A stretch of DNA of 64,000 bases from Hoplostethus atlanticus (Eukaryota; Chordata; Actinopteri; Trachichthyiformes; Trachichthyidae), in assembly GCA_034670405.1 (NCBI GenBank), contig JAXDDX010000088.1, forward strand, positions 1,656,001 through 1,720,000, read 5' to 3'. This document shows positions 1 through 10,299 of this stretch, piece by piece. The notes under the pieces are model-generated. The model searched no databases and was not told the DNA's origin. It worked only from the letters and a program-made list of their open reading frames with translations. Made by a program: the position numbers and the translations under genes. The number at the start of each line of letters is the position of its first letter. Position 1 is the stretch's first letter.

Positions 1-300
1 TACCAGATGAATGAGCCAACTGCAGACCAGACCAGGTGATATCACACTACAGACTGATCAACACGTTGGTAGTTTTCTGTTGTTCTGGTTAGTGTTCAGC
101 AGGAGACTTCAGAGACGAGGAAGGAGTCACTGACATCACAGGAGCATCAAGGCATGAGGGGTTATTAGGGGTATTGGGGGGTTTGTATATGAATAGAGAG
201 ACATTGCGGGCACCGCTTTTTTGTTCAGAGCTGACAAAAATGTCCAGAAAACATTTTTGTGCGGGGCATGAGATCTAATGCTTAGCTTTTACTGTGTTTC

Positions 301-306
301 AATAAA
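301..306 (+). promoter_or_regulatory. Possible polyadenylation signal at left edge
   Basis: AATAAA lies on the plus strand, followed by T/G-rich sequence. It could mark the 3' end of a plus-strand gene, or a LINE tail, that begins left of the window. No coding exon is recognisable in the first 300 bases, so this is only a suggestion. Confidence 0.25.
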
Positions 307-436
307 ATAAAAGTTGATTTGATTGGTGGGCCCGGTACGCTGCACAACACGAGGGTATCTTGTTTAGGAAACACCCTTCCCTTGCAGCCTGATGCGATTT
401 GAAAACTTCAACAGTCAATATTGGAATATTTCAATT

Positions 437-505
437 ATTTATATATATATCTCAATATATAATTTGTCTCAATATATATATATATATATATATCTCAATC
501 TATAT
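437..505. repeat. AT-rich (TA)n microsatellite
   Basis: Runs of TA dinucleotide, broken by short TCTCAA spacers. It lies just beyond the 3' end of cox20. Confidence 0.8.
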
Positions 506-701
506 ATATCAATATATAATCAATTCTGCAGTGCAAGTCAATGTATTTCACGGTTAAAAAGCCATTCAGCCTTTTCTTTTGCCCTAATAGCATCCTCCTG
601 TGATGACACCTCCCCCTCTCTTCTCCTCGTAGATACTCCAGTGACAGAGGGAAGAATTTAACTGTCGGACCAATGAAAAACGACAGGGTGTCGGTTGGGG
701 G

Positions 702-3679
702 TCAGGAGGGGCCTGGTGGCGTTTCCACTCTGGGTTTGGCCGTGGGGTCCAGGCTGGTCCCTTCGTAGATGACCTTGTTCTTGATGCCGTCCTGGATCAC
801 CCTCTGCTGCATGCGTAGCTTGGCGTTGCTCATCCTACAGTAGAACCTGGGGAGGGAAACACAGCCGGCTGGGTCAGGAGCAGGGCTGGCAAAATTGGCC
901 AAAAATAACGTTCAATTATTCCTTCTACAAAAACACACAGGTTCGAACCGTTCGAATATATATTTTTGCACATTATGTCCATAAGAGGGCAAACCAATAC
1001 AACGAGAGACATCACTACTGGTATAGGTATGTTTATTTCAACATGTCTTTTAAAAGATCGACATACCTACACATTACAAAATAAACTAATAAAATAATGT
1101 CCTATACAGTCAAACTTAATTTAAAGACCGTTGATCTCTCTCTCGACTAAATTAGACACCTTCCTAACCACCAGACTTAATTTCCCCCAAAAGCTTCATT
1201 CCCATACCGGGAGTCGAACCCGGGCCGCCTGGGTGAAAACCAGGAATCCTAACCGCTAGACCATATGGGAAGTGATGACTCATCACTCTGCATCATCACA
1301 GAAACTAAACCATGTATAAGTTTATCTAAATACACAGAAATACATTCTCTCCCTCTCTCGTAATTGATTCGTAATTGATATGTTATTAGTCTAACTGTAG
1401 CTTACTGTACATACATACAACGTTATCTCGAGGTTCCACAATTTTGCCGTCTAACCAAAATCCGAAGTATTTCCAAACGAGGCTTTTTATATTGCTCGGA
1501 GTGCAGCTCATTCTCTCTGCGGCCGAGTTGGGTTGTGAACTCTCTGCCATCATCACCACACGGTTGTCGTTTCAGTTTGACCTACATTTAATTTCCAATC
1601 AATAAAAGTGACGTTGTGTGACTCCTGTCCGTCATGTAGCGGCCCAGGCCCACGCGAGAACTCGCGAGGCAGACAGCCGCGGTAGTGCTGCTTTTTTTTT
1701 CACAATCGAATATCTGTTTTGTTTTTTCAATTCGATTATATAATCGAATTTACAATATTCGCTCACAGCCCTAGGAGACATTTCATTTTCTTGAAGCTGG
1801 CAGTTACAGAGGGAGGGAACTATGTAGTTGTAATGGATGACTATGTGACGCTGATTCTCTGAACTGTGGCAAAGTCCCTGCATCGAAAATCATTTGCCAT
1901 GAAAAAAACAACAACTTACAAACCTGCTCATATCAACTACATTTCTTTCAAACAATTGTTTTTATATTTGGAGACTGTTTACACTAATGCTCAAAAGAGG
2001 AAACATTATTCCTGGTACTTGTGGTGCATATTTCAAGTATATGATGTTTGTTCATTTTTGGTGCCAACCAAGCCACAGTCAGAACCAGAAGGCTGTCAGC
2101 AGCCACGAGGAATGTCGTCAAAATCACACTCTAGGACACAGCATTCATTTGGGCCAGAATGTGACAGACAGGTGAGTCGACATGAGGACCTACCATGATC
2201 CCAGTGTGGTGAGCATGAAGCCTGCAAACCCCACGTCAAAGGACCTCTTCACCCGACCTACAGATGACAGGACAGAAGGTTGTCGACAATTTCAAGAGAA
2301 CGCCAATGAATTTCAGAACTCATGCAGGCATTTCCATAGGAGAGGTGAGGTGGTTTGATGACTGAAAACTACTGCCTCTCATTGACAGAAATGAGAGATG
2401 TTGAGGACATTTCTGTTTTTCTCCTCTCTGTGTGTGTGATCTCTATAACTCAACAGTGATCAACCTCTACCAGGTTAGTATAGTTAAAGTTACAGGGACT
2501 GGAATCAGATTTGTTTTGACCAAAATTCTGTTGTTTAAAATCCCTGGACAGTGTGAACCTTAACAAACCAAATAGAAAAATACTATTTTTTTAAGTAAAC
2601 TTTTCCACTCTGGTTCAAACCAAATGAAACAACCAGTAGGTGTCATCGCACCCTTAAACTCTAATTAGGACTCACTGGTGGCCAGAAAGTGCAGCAGGCC
2701 AGCAGCTAGCGAGCCGCCCGCTCCATGCAGGATGGCCTCTCTGGAACAGGGAGTGTTCTGGACATCCAGGATACCCAGCAGCTTAAAACTCTGAAGGACA
2801 AACAGACAAGAAAACACAGAGGTATAGATAACGTAGACCCGACGTGTTTTCTCTTGTATAAAGAGAACATCATGCCAAACTCAATTAAAAATGTGGCAGT
2901 TTAACGTGACCTTGCTTATTTACGATTGCCCACTTTTAGAATCGGAGGGCGGCAGCGAGCAGAGTGAACCAAATCTAAAGGTTGAGATTTTATTGAAATA
3001 AAAGTGCTGCTTAGTGAATCACTTGTATGCCGATTGTTCCAGTGGCTGCTAGTCTCTAGGAGAAGGTCTGAAGTGATGTTCTACGAAGTGTGTATAATTT
3101 GTCAATTACAACACACCGTTTAATGACCAGATTTTTAATGCAGATTAGCGCGATACAAGAGAACAGAACGCTACGTGTTAGCTAGCTAACGTTAGCTTTT
3201 GAGGTAGCTAAACTACCTGGAGTTAATTCATACCGTTAACCTTAGCCCAGTCAGCCTACCCGTGCCTTCTCTAAATGGTATTGATTGTTAACACAACTAG
3301 GAGATAGATAGACAGAAATTAGGTGATTTCTTTGCTAGCTTGCTTGGTAATCATGATCTACCAGCGTTGCCAGAAAGAAACTTACAGTTGAATGTTTGTC
3401 TCGTATGTGTTAACATGTGCTCCGTTTATTAGCGAACACATCGCTTTAGAATTTCAACGTGACTTGAGTTCAAGTGAAAGTCAACTGTGATTCAACCACA
3501 GCAGAACCGCGTTAGATGAATAACGTTATATTTGCTAGTCACCCGTTAACCGTGACTGTTGACCTTCTGAAAACTGGAAACTATCAAGCTGCTTCAGTTA
3601 TTCAGTGTTTTTGTTTACAAGCAACATAGAGGCATACAACAGTTACCTTATTATTGCTCTCCTCTTCTTCTCCTGCCAT
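702..3679 (-). CDS. cox20: COX20 (FAM36A), cytochrome c oxidase assembly protein
   Basis: Coding exons, read on the minus strand: 3647-3679, 2676-2790, 2194-2257 and 702-846. All junctions are GT-AG and the phases agree (0, 1, 2). The total is 357 nt, 118 aa, which is the usual COX20 length. Exon 1 is short and acidic (MAGEEEE). Exon 2 has the family's KLLGILDVQNTPC stretch followed by the first membrane helix. Exons 3-4 give SFDVGFAGFML, the second helix, and then the charged tail with AKLRMQQR and GIKNKVIYEGT, ending at TGA. In other vertebrates COX20 is an inner mitochondrial membrane protein that stabilises newly made COX2 during complex IV assembly. No disabling change is seen. The start was chosen because it is the only ATG in frame before the first donor. 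Confidence 0.95.
879..1772. mobile_element. Candidate hAT-like non-autonomous element enclosing a tRNA-Glu gene
   Basis: The left end reads CAGGGCTGG and the right end, reversed, TAGGGCTGTGAGCG, resembling short hAT termini common in fish. Both ends have internal TTCGAAT-like palindromic AT-rich sequence. I see no clean 8-bp target duplication, so the boundaries are uncertain. It lies in cox20 intron 3. Confidence 0.3.
1199..1270 (-). tRNA. tRNA-Glu (anticodon UUC)
   Basis: Read on the minus strand, this 72-nt sequence folds as tRNA-Glu. The acceptor stem is TCCCATA/TATGGGA, the A box has GGTCTAGCGGTTAGG, the anticodon loop is CTGGTTTTCACCCAG with TTC, and the B box is GGGTTCGACTCCC. A TTTT Pol III terminator follows within about 10 nt. 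It lies in an intron of cox20, same strand. All stems pair, so it is probably functional. Confidence 0.95.
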
Positions 3680-3830
3680 GTTACTGCAGTTGTTGTCTCC
3701 GTATGCAAAAGCTACACTAAAACTACCTTGAAAAATCACTTGATCATTTTCAGAATCACATTGGATTCTACGCATGCGCCCAACGTTTTCAGCGGGTCCG
3801 TCCGATATTGATCGCCGGTCTGAAGAGAGG
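3680..3830 (-). promoter_or_regulatory. cox20 promoter region with NRF-1-like site
   Basis: About 92 bp upstream of the cox20 ATG (3771-3779) is CGCATGCGC, close to the palindromic core bound by NRF-1, a known activator of nuclear respiratory-chain genes. No TATA box is seen. The site is visible; its use is inferred. Confidence 0.5.
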
Positions 3831-4289
3831 AAACGTTGGTTGCTTGCTGTTTAGTTCCGAGGTCTTAATTGTTGCTTAAAGGGTGTTTAAACACATAACC
3901 CTGTCTTATAAACTTATATAAATATACGATATATATATACACATGCCATCTGCAGGACCTCTAGGTGCACCGTTACTATCGAAATCCCGAGGTTGAATTT
4001 TAAATTAGTGGGGATTAGTGTCAATTTTAATTTCCATAACAGGAAAACTCTGAATCACCGTGTCATCATAACCCAATAGAAACCCTCAACCTTGCAGGAA
4101 TTAAGTGACTACCGCTGGAAGGTACATCTGGTCCACTACATTATTGGCTCAAACTCAAACATGTCAAAAGGAAGTCCGCGTGATCCGACCGTGATAACAC
4201 AGGATTATGTTTCCAAGGCTGTTGAGCAGCAACAGATTACTGTCTGACCGTCCCATCCTGCATTATACTGACCTGTTGAATTTCGCCTG

Positions 4290-4530
4290 CGTGGTCAAAT
4301 CTATACAGTAAATAAATACTGTATAAATAAGCAGAACTACAGTAATGCTATAATAAATATTAGAATGATAACATACAAATATCACAACAAAATTACACGT
4401 CTTTATAGGAATATTTTCGGATTATTACAGTGATAAAAAATACCATAAAGTATGATAAGGTCACAGTAAAGTCTATTGAGTCCCCTTAGAGACACTATAG
4501 GAATATTATAGGAATATTATAGCGATTATA
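4290..4530. other. AT-rich intergenic stretch, no gene
   Basis: The cox20-lhb intergenic region (3.7-5.9 kb) has no recognised exon apart from the second tRNA-Glu. This part has short repeats of GGAATATTATA and TATAAATA, possibly a decayed element of unknown type. Confidence 0.4.
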
Positions 4531-4955
4531 TTAGTGGCTCCACAGTTTAACGGAGGTGAAGTAAAGGTTTCTGACAGCACCTTTTTCATATAAACTTATA
4601 TAAATCTTAATTTCGTTACAGTGCAACTGAGCATGAAAACAGTGAGCAGTGTAATTGTTAATGTATTTCGCATATCCAATATCTGTGCCTTACATCAATA
4701 CAACCATTTCTCCACAGGGGTCTGAGCGCATTATTCTCGATATGTTCGTGTTGCTGTCATTAGTTGTTTTATCTTCAGTTCTCTCTTTGTGTTGCTCTTA
4801 ACTAAATTCTACATAATGAAAATTTCACATTCAATGCAATAATGCAACTGAATTTAAACCACTGTCGAGAAAGGAAATCCTGACTGATGATATTTTTTTT
4901 CGCCTAAATTAGAGCCCTTCCTAACCACCGGACTTAATTCACACCAAAATCTTCA

Positions 4956-5027
4956 TTCCCATACCGGGAGTCGAACCCGGGCCGCCTGGGTGAAAACCAG
5001 GAATCCTAACCGCTAGACCATATGGGA
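4956..5027 (-). tRNA. tRNA-Glu (anticodon UUC), second copy
   Basis: The 72-nt gene is identical to the copy at 1199-1270. Flanking sequence is also similar on both sides, from about 4905 to 5140 against 1148 to 1332, so a block of about 200 bp was duplicated rather than the tRNA alone. A TTTT terminator follows on the minus strand. All stems are intact. Confidence 0.95.
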
Positions 5028-5075
5028 AGTGACGACTCACTAACCGCTAGACCATATGGGAAGTGACGACTCACT
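5007..5075 (-). repeat. Tandem duplication of tRNA-Glu 5' end
   Basis: The first 22 or so bases of the tRNA plus its 5' flank (CTAACCGCTAGACCATATGG and GAAGTGACGACTCAC on the plus strand) occur twice back to back. The second copy is only a 5' fragment of the tRNA and cannot fold. Confidence 0.85.
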
Positions 5076-5559
5076 ACTACACATCATTACAGCATCTAAA
5101 CCATGTATGATGAATTACCCTTGGACGCTGAAGTCATCTAAGTACACAGGTATGGAGGGGTGTGAGGTGACGTCATGCGCCCTCTGACGGCTATGTGGGA
5201 CTAAAACTGAGATCAGCTGCAGTTGGACAGGAAGGGGAACACTGACTAATAGTAAATGATGGCTCCATTTCCAGGCCGCTGCTCTTGATAGTTATTGGGG
5301 GAATTCACAATATATATATATACACTATGTAATATAATATATGTGTTCACAAGAGCAATTCATCATAAAGTCAGAGAGTTTTCCATCACAATGATTTTGA
5401 ACAACCACCCGTTAGCTGATGCCCGTTAGCCCCCACCCCTCCAATCACTGAATGGTGAGCCGAATCAGAAAGAAAAGAAGCAAGAGTGTGACTAGCGTTG
5501 ACACTTTAAATTTCTTGACCAGTTGGGAAAATCTCAGAAACACGCTCCTCACCCTCAAC

Positions 5560-5700
5560 AACTACCATCCAGGAGCCTTTGAGCAAGGCACTTCACCCCC
5601 CCGTTGCTGGTGCTTTGTGGCCAGCAGTAGAAGACTGTGGTTGCACTGGACAGCTCTCAGTGTGAATGTGTGTAACTGGTGTCGCTGAAAAAGGGCACAC
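5560..5700. repeat. Dispersed teleost-type repeat fragment
   Basis: The text around CCTTTGAGCAAGGCACTTCACCC and the following GTGTGAATGTGTGTAACTGG resembles a short interspersed repeat frequent in fish genomes, judged from memory. It lies just upstream of the lhb promoter. No ends or target duplication were identified. Confidence 0.35.
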
Positions 5701-5863
5701 ATGCTGAGCAAAACCATTCCCCGGGTAGGTGAAGGTTTGAAGCTGTCCTACATCACGTAACTGGTCCTTCCCCTGCTTTCAACAGAACCGGGTAACCAAG
5801 GCTGTAGTACAGGGACATCCGATACCAACACGCTGCATCCTGGATACCAGAGCCCTCTCTGCT

Positions 5864-5920
5864 GAATAAATACCCATCAGGTCAGCCCACCTCAGCACAG
5901 CGGCTACAGACAGCAGAGAG
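5864..5920 (+). promoter_or_regulatory. lhb: Putative lhb TATA-like element and non-coding exon 1
   Basis: An AATAAATA TATA-like motif (5865-5872) lies about 50 bp before a good splice donor, GAGAG|GTAAGA at 5920/5921. Gonadotropin beta genes typically have a short non-coding first exon, and this arrangement fits. The coding exon then begins after CTGCAG at 6345. The transcription start is inferred. Confidence 0.45.
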
Positions 5921-6349
5921 GTAAGACAGGCACCGTTACACTGACGACCTGAGGGTGATTTGTTCAGATTTAACAAAGGTAGATTTTCGGTAGGTAAAGT
6001 TTTGTTTTCTCTCAGCTGTTCGTAAAATAAGATGTTTTGATTTGTCTTAATTTGCCATTCTCCTTCATTCCCCTCCTCAAATCACCCCATGTGATTTATA
6101 TTGTCACAATATATTATCAGTATTTCAACTGATGTGCACAGAAACTAACTAGGTAGCAATTTGAGTAGAAATAAGTAAGTAAATGACTCACTGGGTAAAT
6201 ATATAACTACATACCTACAACACAAACTGATTGACTGACATGTTAGCAAGCTAACAAACGAACATACAAACTAATAGACTGAACGATTGATTGGTAACTG
6301 ACTGACCAACGAACCAACCCAACATCTCCACCCCGTCTCCTGCAGGACG

Positions 6350-9300
6350 ATGGTTGTGATGTTCCCCCTGATGGTGAGCCTGGTTCTGGGACCCTCGGGT
6401 TGCATTTGGCCCACGGCTCCTGTCGGTAAGACAATATCAACTAACTTTATTGTCTGTGATGAAGCGGTAAATAAACAACTAAGATAAGTATATAAGTCAC
6501 ATTTTCACAATGTAGAGGAGAAAGCTGCTATTTAGAGCAGAGATCCAACAGCAGCGTCTAGTGAGGAGGTGACGTACCACCATGCTGAAAAAAACTGCTT
6601 CGTATTTGGCTTTGTTGGCTTTTTAGCCTCAGATGAATTGTGTTGACACGCCGGTGCTCATTCGTAGCACCATTGATCAGTGGAACATTAATATAGGTGA
6701 GGGGGTAGGAGAGTCAAGAACCTCCAATGGGGAGAGTTCATGTTCAGTTTGAATGACTCTAATCCAGAAATCAAATGGTGGATACAACAAGTTTAGGTTC
6801 AGGTACCCTCCACCACCGTGCCCCTTTAAAACTGCACTGGGCAACTTTGCACTTTGTGGCTCCAAATGGCAACAAGAGGTAACTGTTTAAATATAGGAAC
6901 TTCAAGACCCAGAAATCCTGTAAAGTGACGTCAGTGAACTGCACACAGCTCCATGTTCACCAACCAGCCGGTCTGTGATGCTTCATACCAAAGAGACCAA
7001 AGAGATGAGAGTGGAGAAGATCTAACGTTGGTGAGTCCAGCTTCCTCTGGACGGAGCCTCGCTGCTGAGACAGTTTGGATTTCACTCAGTTTTGATTCAG
7101 CCCTTCCTGTGGGCGGAGGAATGTCTAAACCAAACACCAGAACTGAATTAGGGCAGATAGGGCGAATGTACAGCGTCTCAGTCAGGGGGGATTCTCTGTT
7201 GCAGCACCACTTTTTGTTGCTTTCATTTGAAGTATTAAGTCATGATGACTCAGACTGTGTAACAGACCGTAACTCATTTATCCTCCACTTCCTTATTTTT
7301 TAGAAATTCCAACCACAGAATTGGTCTTGCCTCAGATAGCTCTGTGGAAATGAAACTGTCACCAAACTTGCCATGCTAATACCAACTAATACCAACCAAC
7401 GTGTGTGAATTTGTCAGAAGCCCCATTAGTTTTAAGGGGCAACGTGGGTAGTAAAATACTAGCATGGCTCCTCACTAATTCTGGATGTGCACGTCACTCG
7501 TGTGTGTGGGATGTGAACCAAACTGTCAACTGCAAAAGACAATGTTCATTATTTCTACCTATAAACTCATTTGTACCATAACTAAACCAGTAGGCAACAA
7601 ACATGCAGTCACATGATGTGTTCAGATGTGGGATTGGGCCTGACCCTAACTAGCTCCATGCTTATGTCCAGCCTCACCATTATAACGGCTGTTTGCAGGA
7701 TCTCTTGAACTTCATCTTCCGTCTCCTTCTCATGGGATCTCAAGTAGGAGCGTTTGATTGTTGTGATGATGAGTGTCGTGAGAACATGAGTGCTTCCGTT
7801 TTTCTTATCAAAGATCACCGTCATCAGGAAGTAGCAGCCGTCAGATTTCTTGTTCTAATCAGCCTGCGAACTCCGATATGCCGATAAGACAGTAGATATC
7901 TGGAATCATTACTTGGTTAGAAGGGAAAAATCACTGAATGACCGATCCGGACGGGAATAACATTACTTAATAGCGCTGTAATAAATGACATTACCTGACC
8001 TCCCCTAGAGAAACTAATCCTGTGGGGCTTCAGCCCAATTCTGTTTTATGCAGTAAAGTGAGCTTCCCATCCTTATATTGAAGTTTTCTCTTCTTGTGTG
8101 ATGACAGAAGGAACTAACATCCAATACCTCCCCTTAGCAGAGGCCTACCAGCTGGAGCCCTGCCAGCTCGTCAACCAGACGGTGTCTGTGGAGAAGGAGG
8201 GTTGTCCCAAATGCCACCCGGTGGAAACAACCATCTGCAGTGGCCACTGCATCACCAAGGTATTGTGGGTAATATATGGAAGAGTTAAATTAAGATTAAT
8301 TCCAAAATTTGATATTAACGATTTGAACAATTTGGTCTGAAAATAATTTGGGGTTACTATTAAAGGAGCCCTACTGTAGCTAGGTACTGTAGGTACTGTA
8401 GATGTTTAATGAAGACATGTTTAAGTTTGAGTAGTTTGAGCATATTCAGTTTTGGATCAACTCCAGCCAATACATCATAATTGATTGGCTCAATATTAAT
8501 TGATAATCAGGCCTGACAGCAGTGGAGTTTGTCCCATTTAAATTAGTGTTGTCGGCCAATCAGGGTCCGGTATTGTTCTGCCTGTGACGCCTGTGATTCC
8601 CTTTTAGCTAAACAATTATTTGCAAAATATCACAAAGAGCATTTTTCTCATATTATAGTTACATTATAGTTATATTATAGTATATGTAGTATATTTGAAA
8701 AATCATGAAAACTGGACATTATGGGAGCTTGTTTTCTTGTTTGTGTGTATGTGTCAAACAGGAAGTAATTTTACCACAGTGCTGTTACCACAGTGTGTTC
8801 ACTAAGACAGAAATTCATGTCAGTCAGTGACCGACAGACACTCCTAAATGTTGCTGTAGAACAGGATTAGAAGAGGACAGGAGTTACCTCATTGGCTGTC
8901 ACTGTGGGTTGTGATTGGCTTGGTTGCTCACCATGGACGTGCTTGCGTAACAAAATGTGTATTCCAAATAATAATGCATGTTGAGATATCATGCATTTCT
9001 GGTAGAGGTACAAAACTGCGTGAATTGAACCAGTACAAAAGAAGAAGTAGTCGTTTCCAGTGTGAATACATACCAACAGCTGTCATAGTGCCCAACTAGC
9101 TGCCAGTGTCTGTTGACTGATCCCAGTGTGACAGCCAGCCGCCGGGTTGCGCTGGTTCTTGTCAGGCCTAATCAGATACGATGAAGAAGGTTATCAAGTT
9201 TTGATGCTGACATCCAAAATATTGAAAATGCCTCTCTTCCTTTAAGCTCTGCGTGCATGGACCTGGTTAGGCGACACACCTGGATCTTCTTCTCAACTTT

Positions 9301-10162
9301 TTCTTTTGGAGGCGACTGAGAATGTACAACGTTCCTCTACAGCAGTGGTTCTCAATCCAGTCCTCAAGGACCCCCTGTCCTGGAGGTTTTAGCTCCAGCT
9401 CTAATCAGGCACACCTGAACCAATCAGAGGCTTCACGTTTTCATGATACCTTAATTGGTTCAGGTGTGTCTGAGTAGAGCTGGAGCTAAAACCTGCAGGA
9501 CAGGGGGTCCTTGAGGACTGGATTGAGAACCACTGCTCTACAGCAGTCAAGACAGACTCAAGGAAGGTGGTCGACGTGCCTGAGCCACGTAAACACAGAG
9601 GATGCTTATGTTGTCCACTTGCATTAGCGTGAGCATTTGTGATGCCGTCAGTTAATAAAAACACGAAGTGGTTGAGTTGGAGATAAATATAATGTTAAAA
9701 ATACAAACTGCTGCTAACATGAGCTAACATTATGGATGGGTGAGCCTCTGGTGTGAGCAGGTCCTCTCTTCAACATCACGGATGTTCTGTCACCTTTGAT
9801 TTGGACCTTCCTGGCCTCCAGCTCTGCTCATCGTTCAACAAAGTTGAACTTTGGGGAGTTTTGGGGGAGTTGGGTATTTGAATTGACTGGTTGAATTGAC
9901 ACCCTGTTCCATTCTGTCTTCCCTCCAGGACCCTGTCATCAAGATACCTTTCAGCAACGTGTACCAGCATGTGTGCACGTACCGGGATTTGCATTACAAG
10001 ACGTTCGAACTGCCTGACTGTCCTCTGGGGGTGGACCCGACCGTCACCTACCCCGTGGCCGTGAGCTGCAACTGTGGCCGCTGCTCCATGGATACGTCTG
10101 ACTGCACCTTCGAGAGCCTGCAGCCCGACTTCTGCATGAGCGACACGCCTCACTACTACTAG
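6350..10162 (+). CDS. lhb: Luteinizing hormone beta subunit (gonadotropin II beta)
   Basis: Coding exons: 6350-6425, 8108-8259 and 9929-10162, with GT-AG junctions and matching phases (1 and 0); 462 nt, 153 aa. Exon 1 encodes a hydrophobic signal peptide starting MVVMFPLM. Exon 2 carries [19 protein letters not shown] with the N-glycosylation site NQT, then CSGHC, the CxGxC cystine-knot motif. Exon 3 has [16 protein letters not shown], the SCNCGRC knot cysteines, and the seatbelt with CTFESL, ending DTPHYY. Twelve cysteines are present in the mature part, as expected for a glycoprotein hormone beta chain. It would pair with the common alpha subunit and be secreted from pituitary gonadotropes to act on the gonadal LH receptor. 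The CSMDTSDC seatbelt sequence favours LH beta over FSH beta. Confidence 0.96.
6426..8107 (+). other. lhb intron, no further feature seen
   Basis: This 1.7-kb intron begins GTAAGA and ends ATGACAG. Short open frames occur on both strands but none resembles a known protein, and no repeat with clear ends was found. Confidence 0.6.
9343..9535. mobile_element. Palindromic hAT-type MITE in lhb intron
   Basis: The 193-bp element begins CAGTGGTTCTCAATCCAG and ends with its inverted complement. The two halves are nearly complementary, so it can fold as one long hairpin. It is flanked by the perfect 8-bp duplication CTCTACAG (9335-9342 and 9536-9543). An 8-bp duplication and CAGNGGTTCTCAA termini are typical of hAT non-autonomous elements. 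No coding capacity. Confidence 0.93.
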
Positions 10163-10290
10163 TCTCACGTTTACTGGAGCGTGAAGTGCATTTTACTTGA
10201 AGGTCGAAACACAAAATACATACTAACTGTACTAACTTGGTTATTATATTTATTAGTGCAAAGAATCTGTTGTATCTACCCCCTTGTGCT

Positions 10291-10296
10291 ATTAAA
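10291..10296 (+). terminator. lhb: lhb polyadenylation signal (ATTAAA)
   Basis: ATTAAA occurs about 130 bp after the lhb stop codon and is the first acceptable poly(A) hexamer on that strand. Confidence 0.55.
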
Positions 10297-10299
10297 CCA

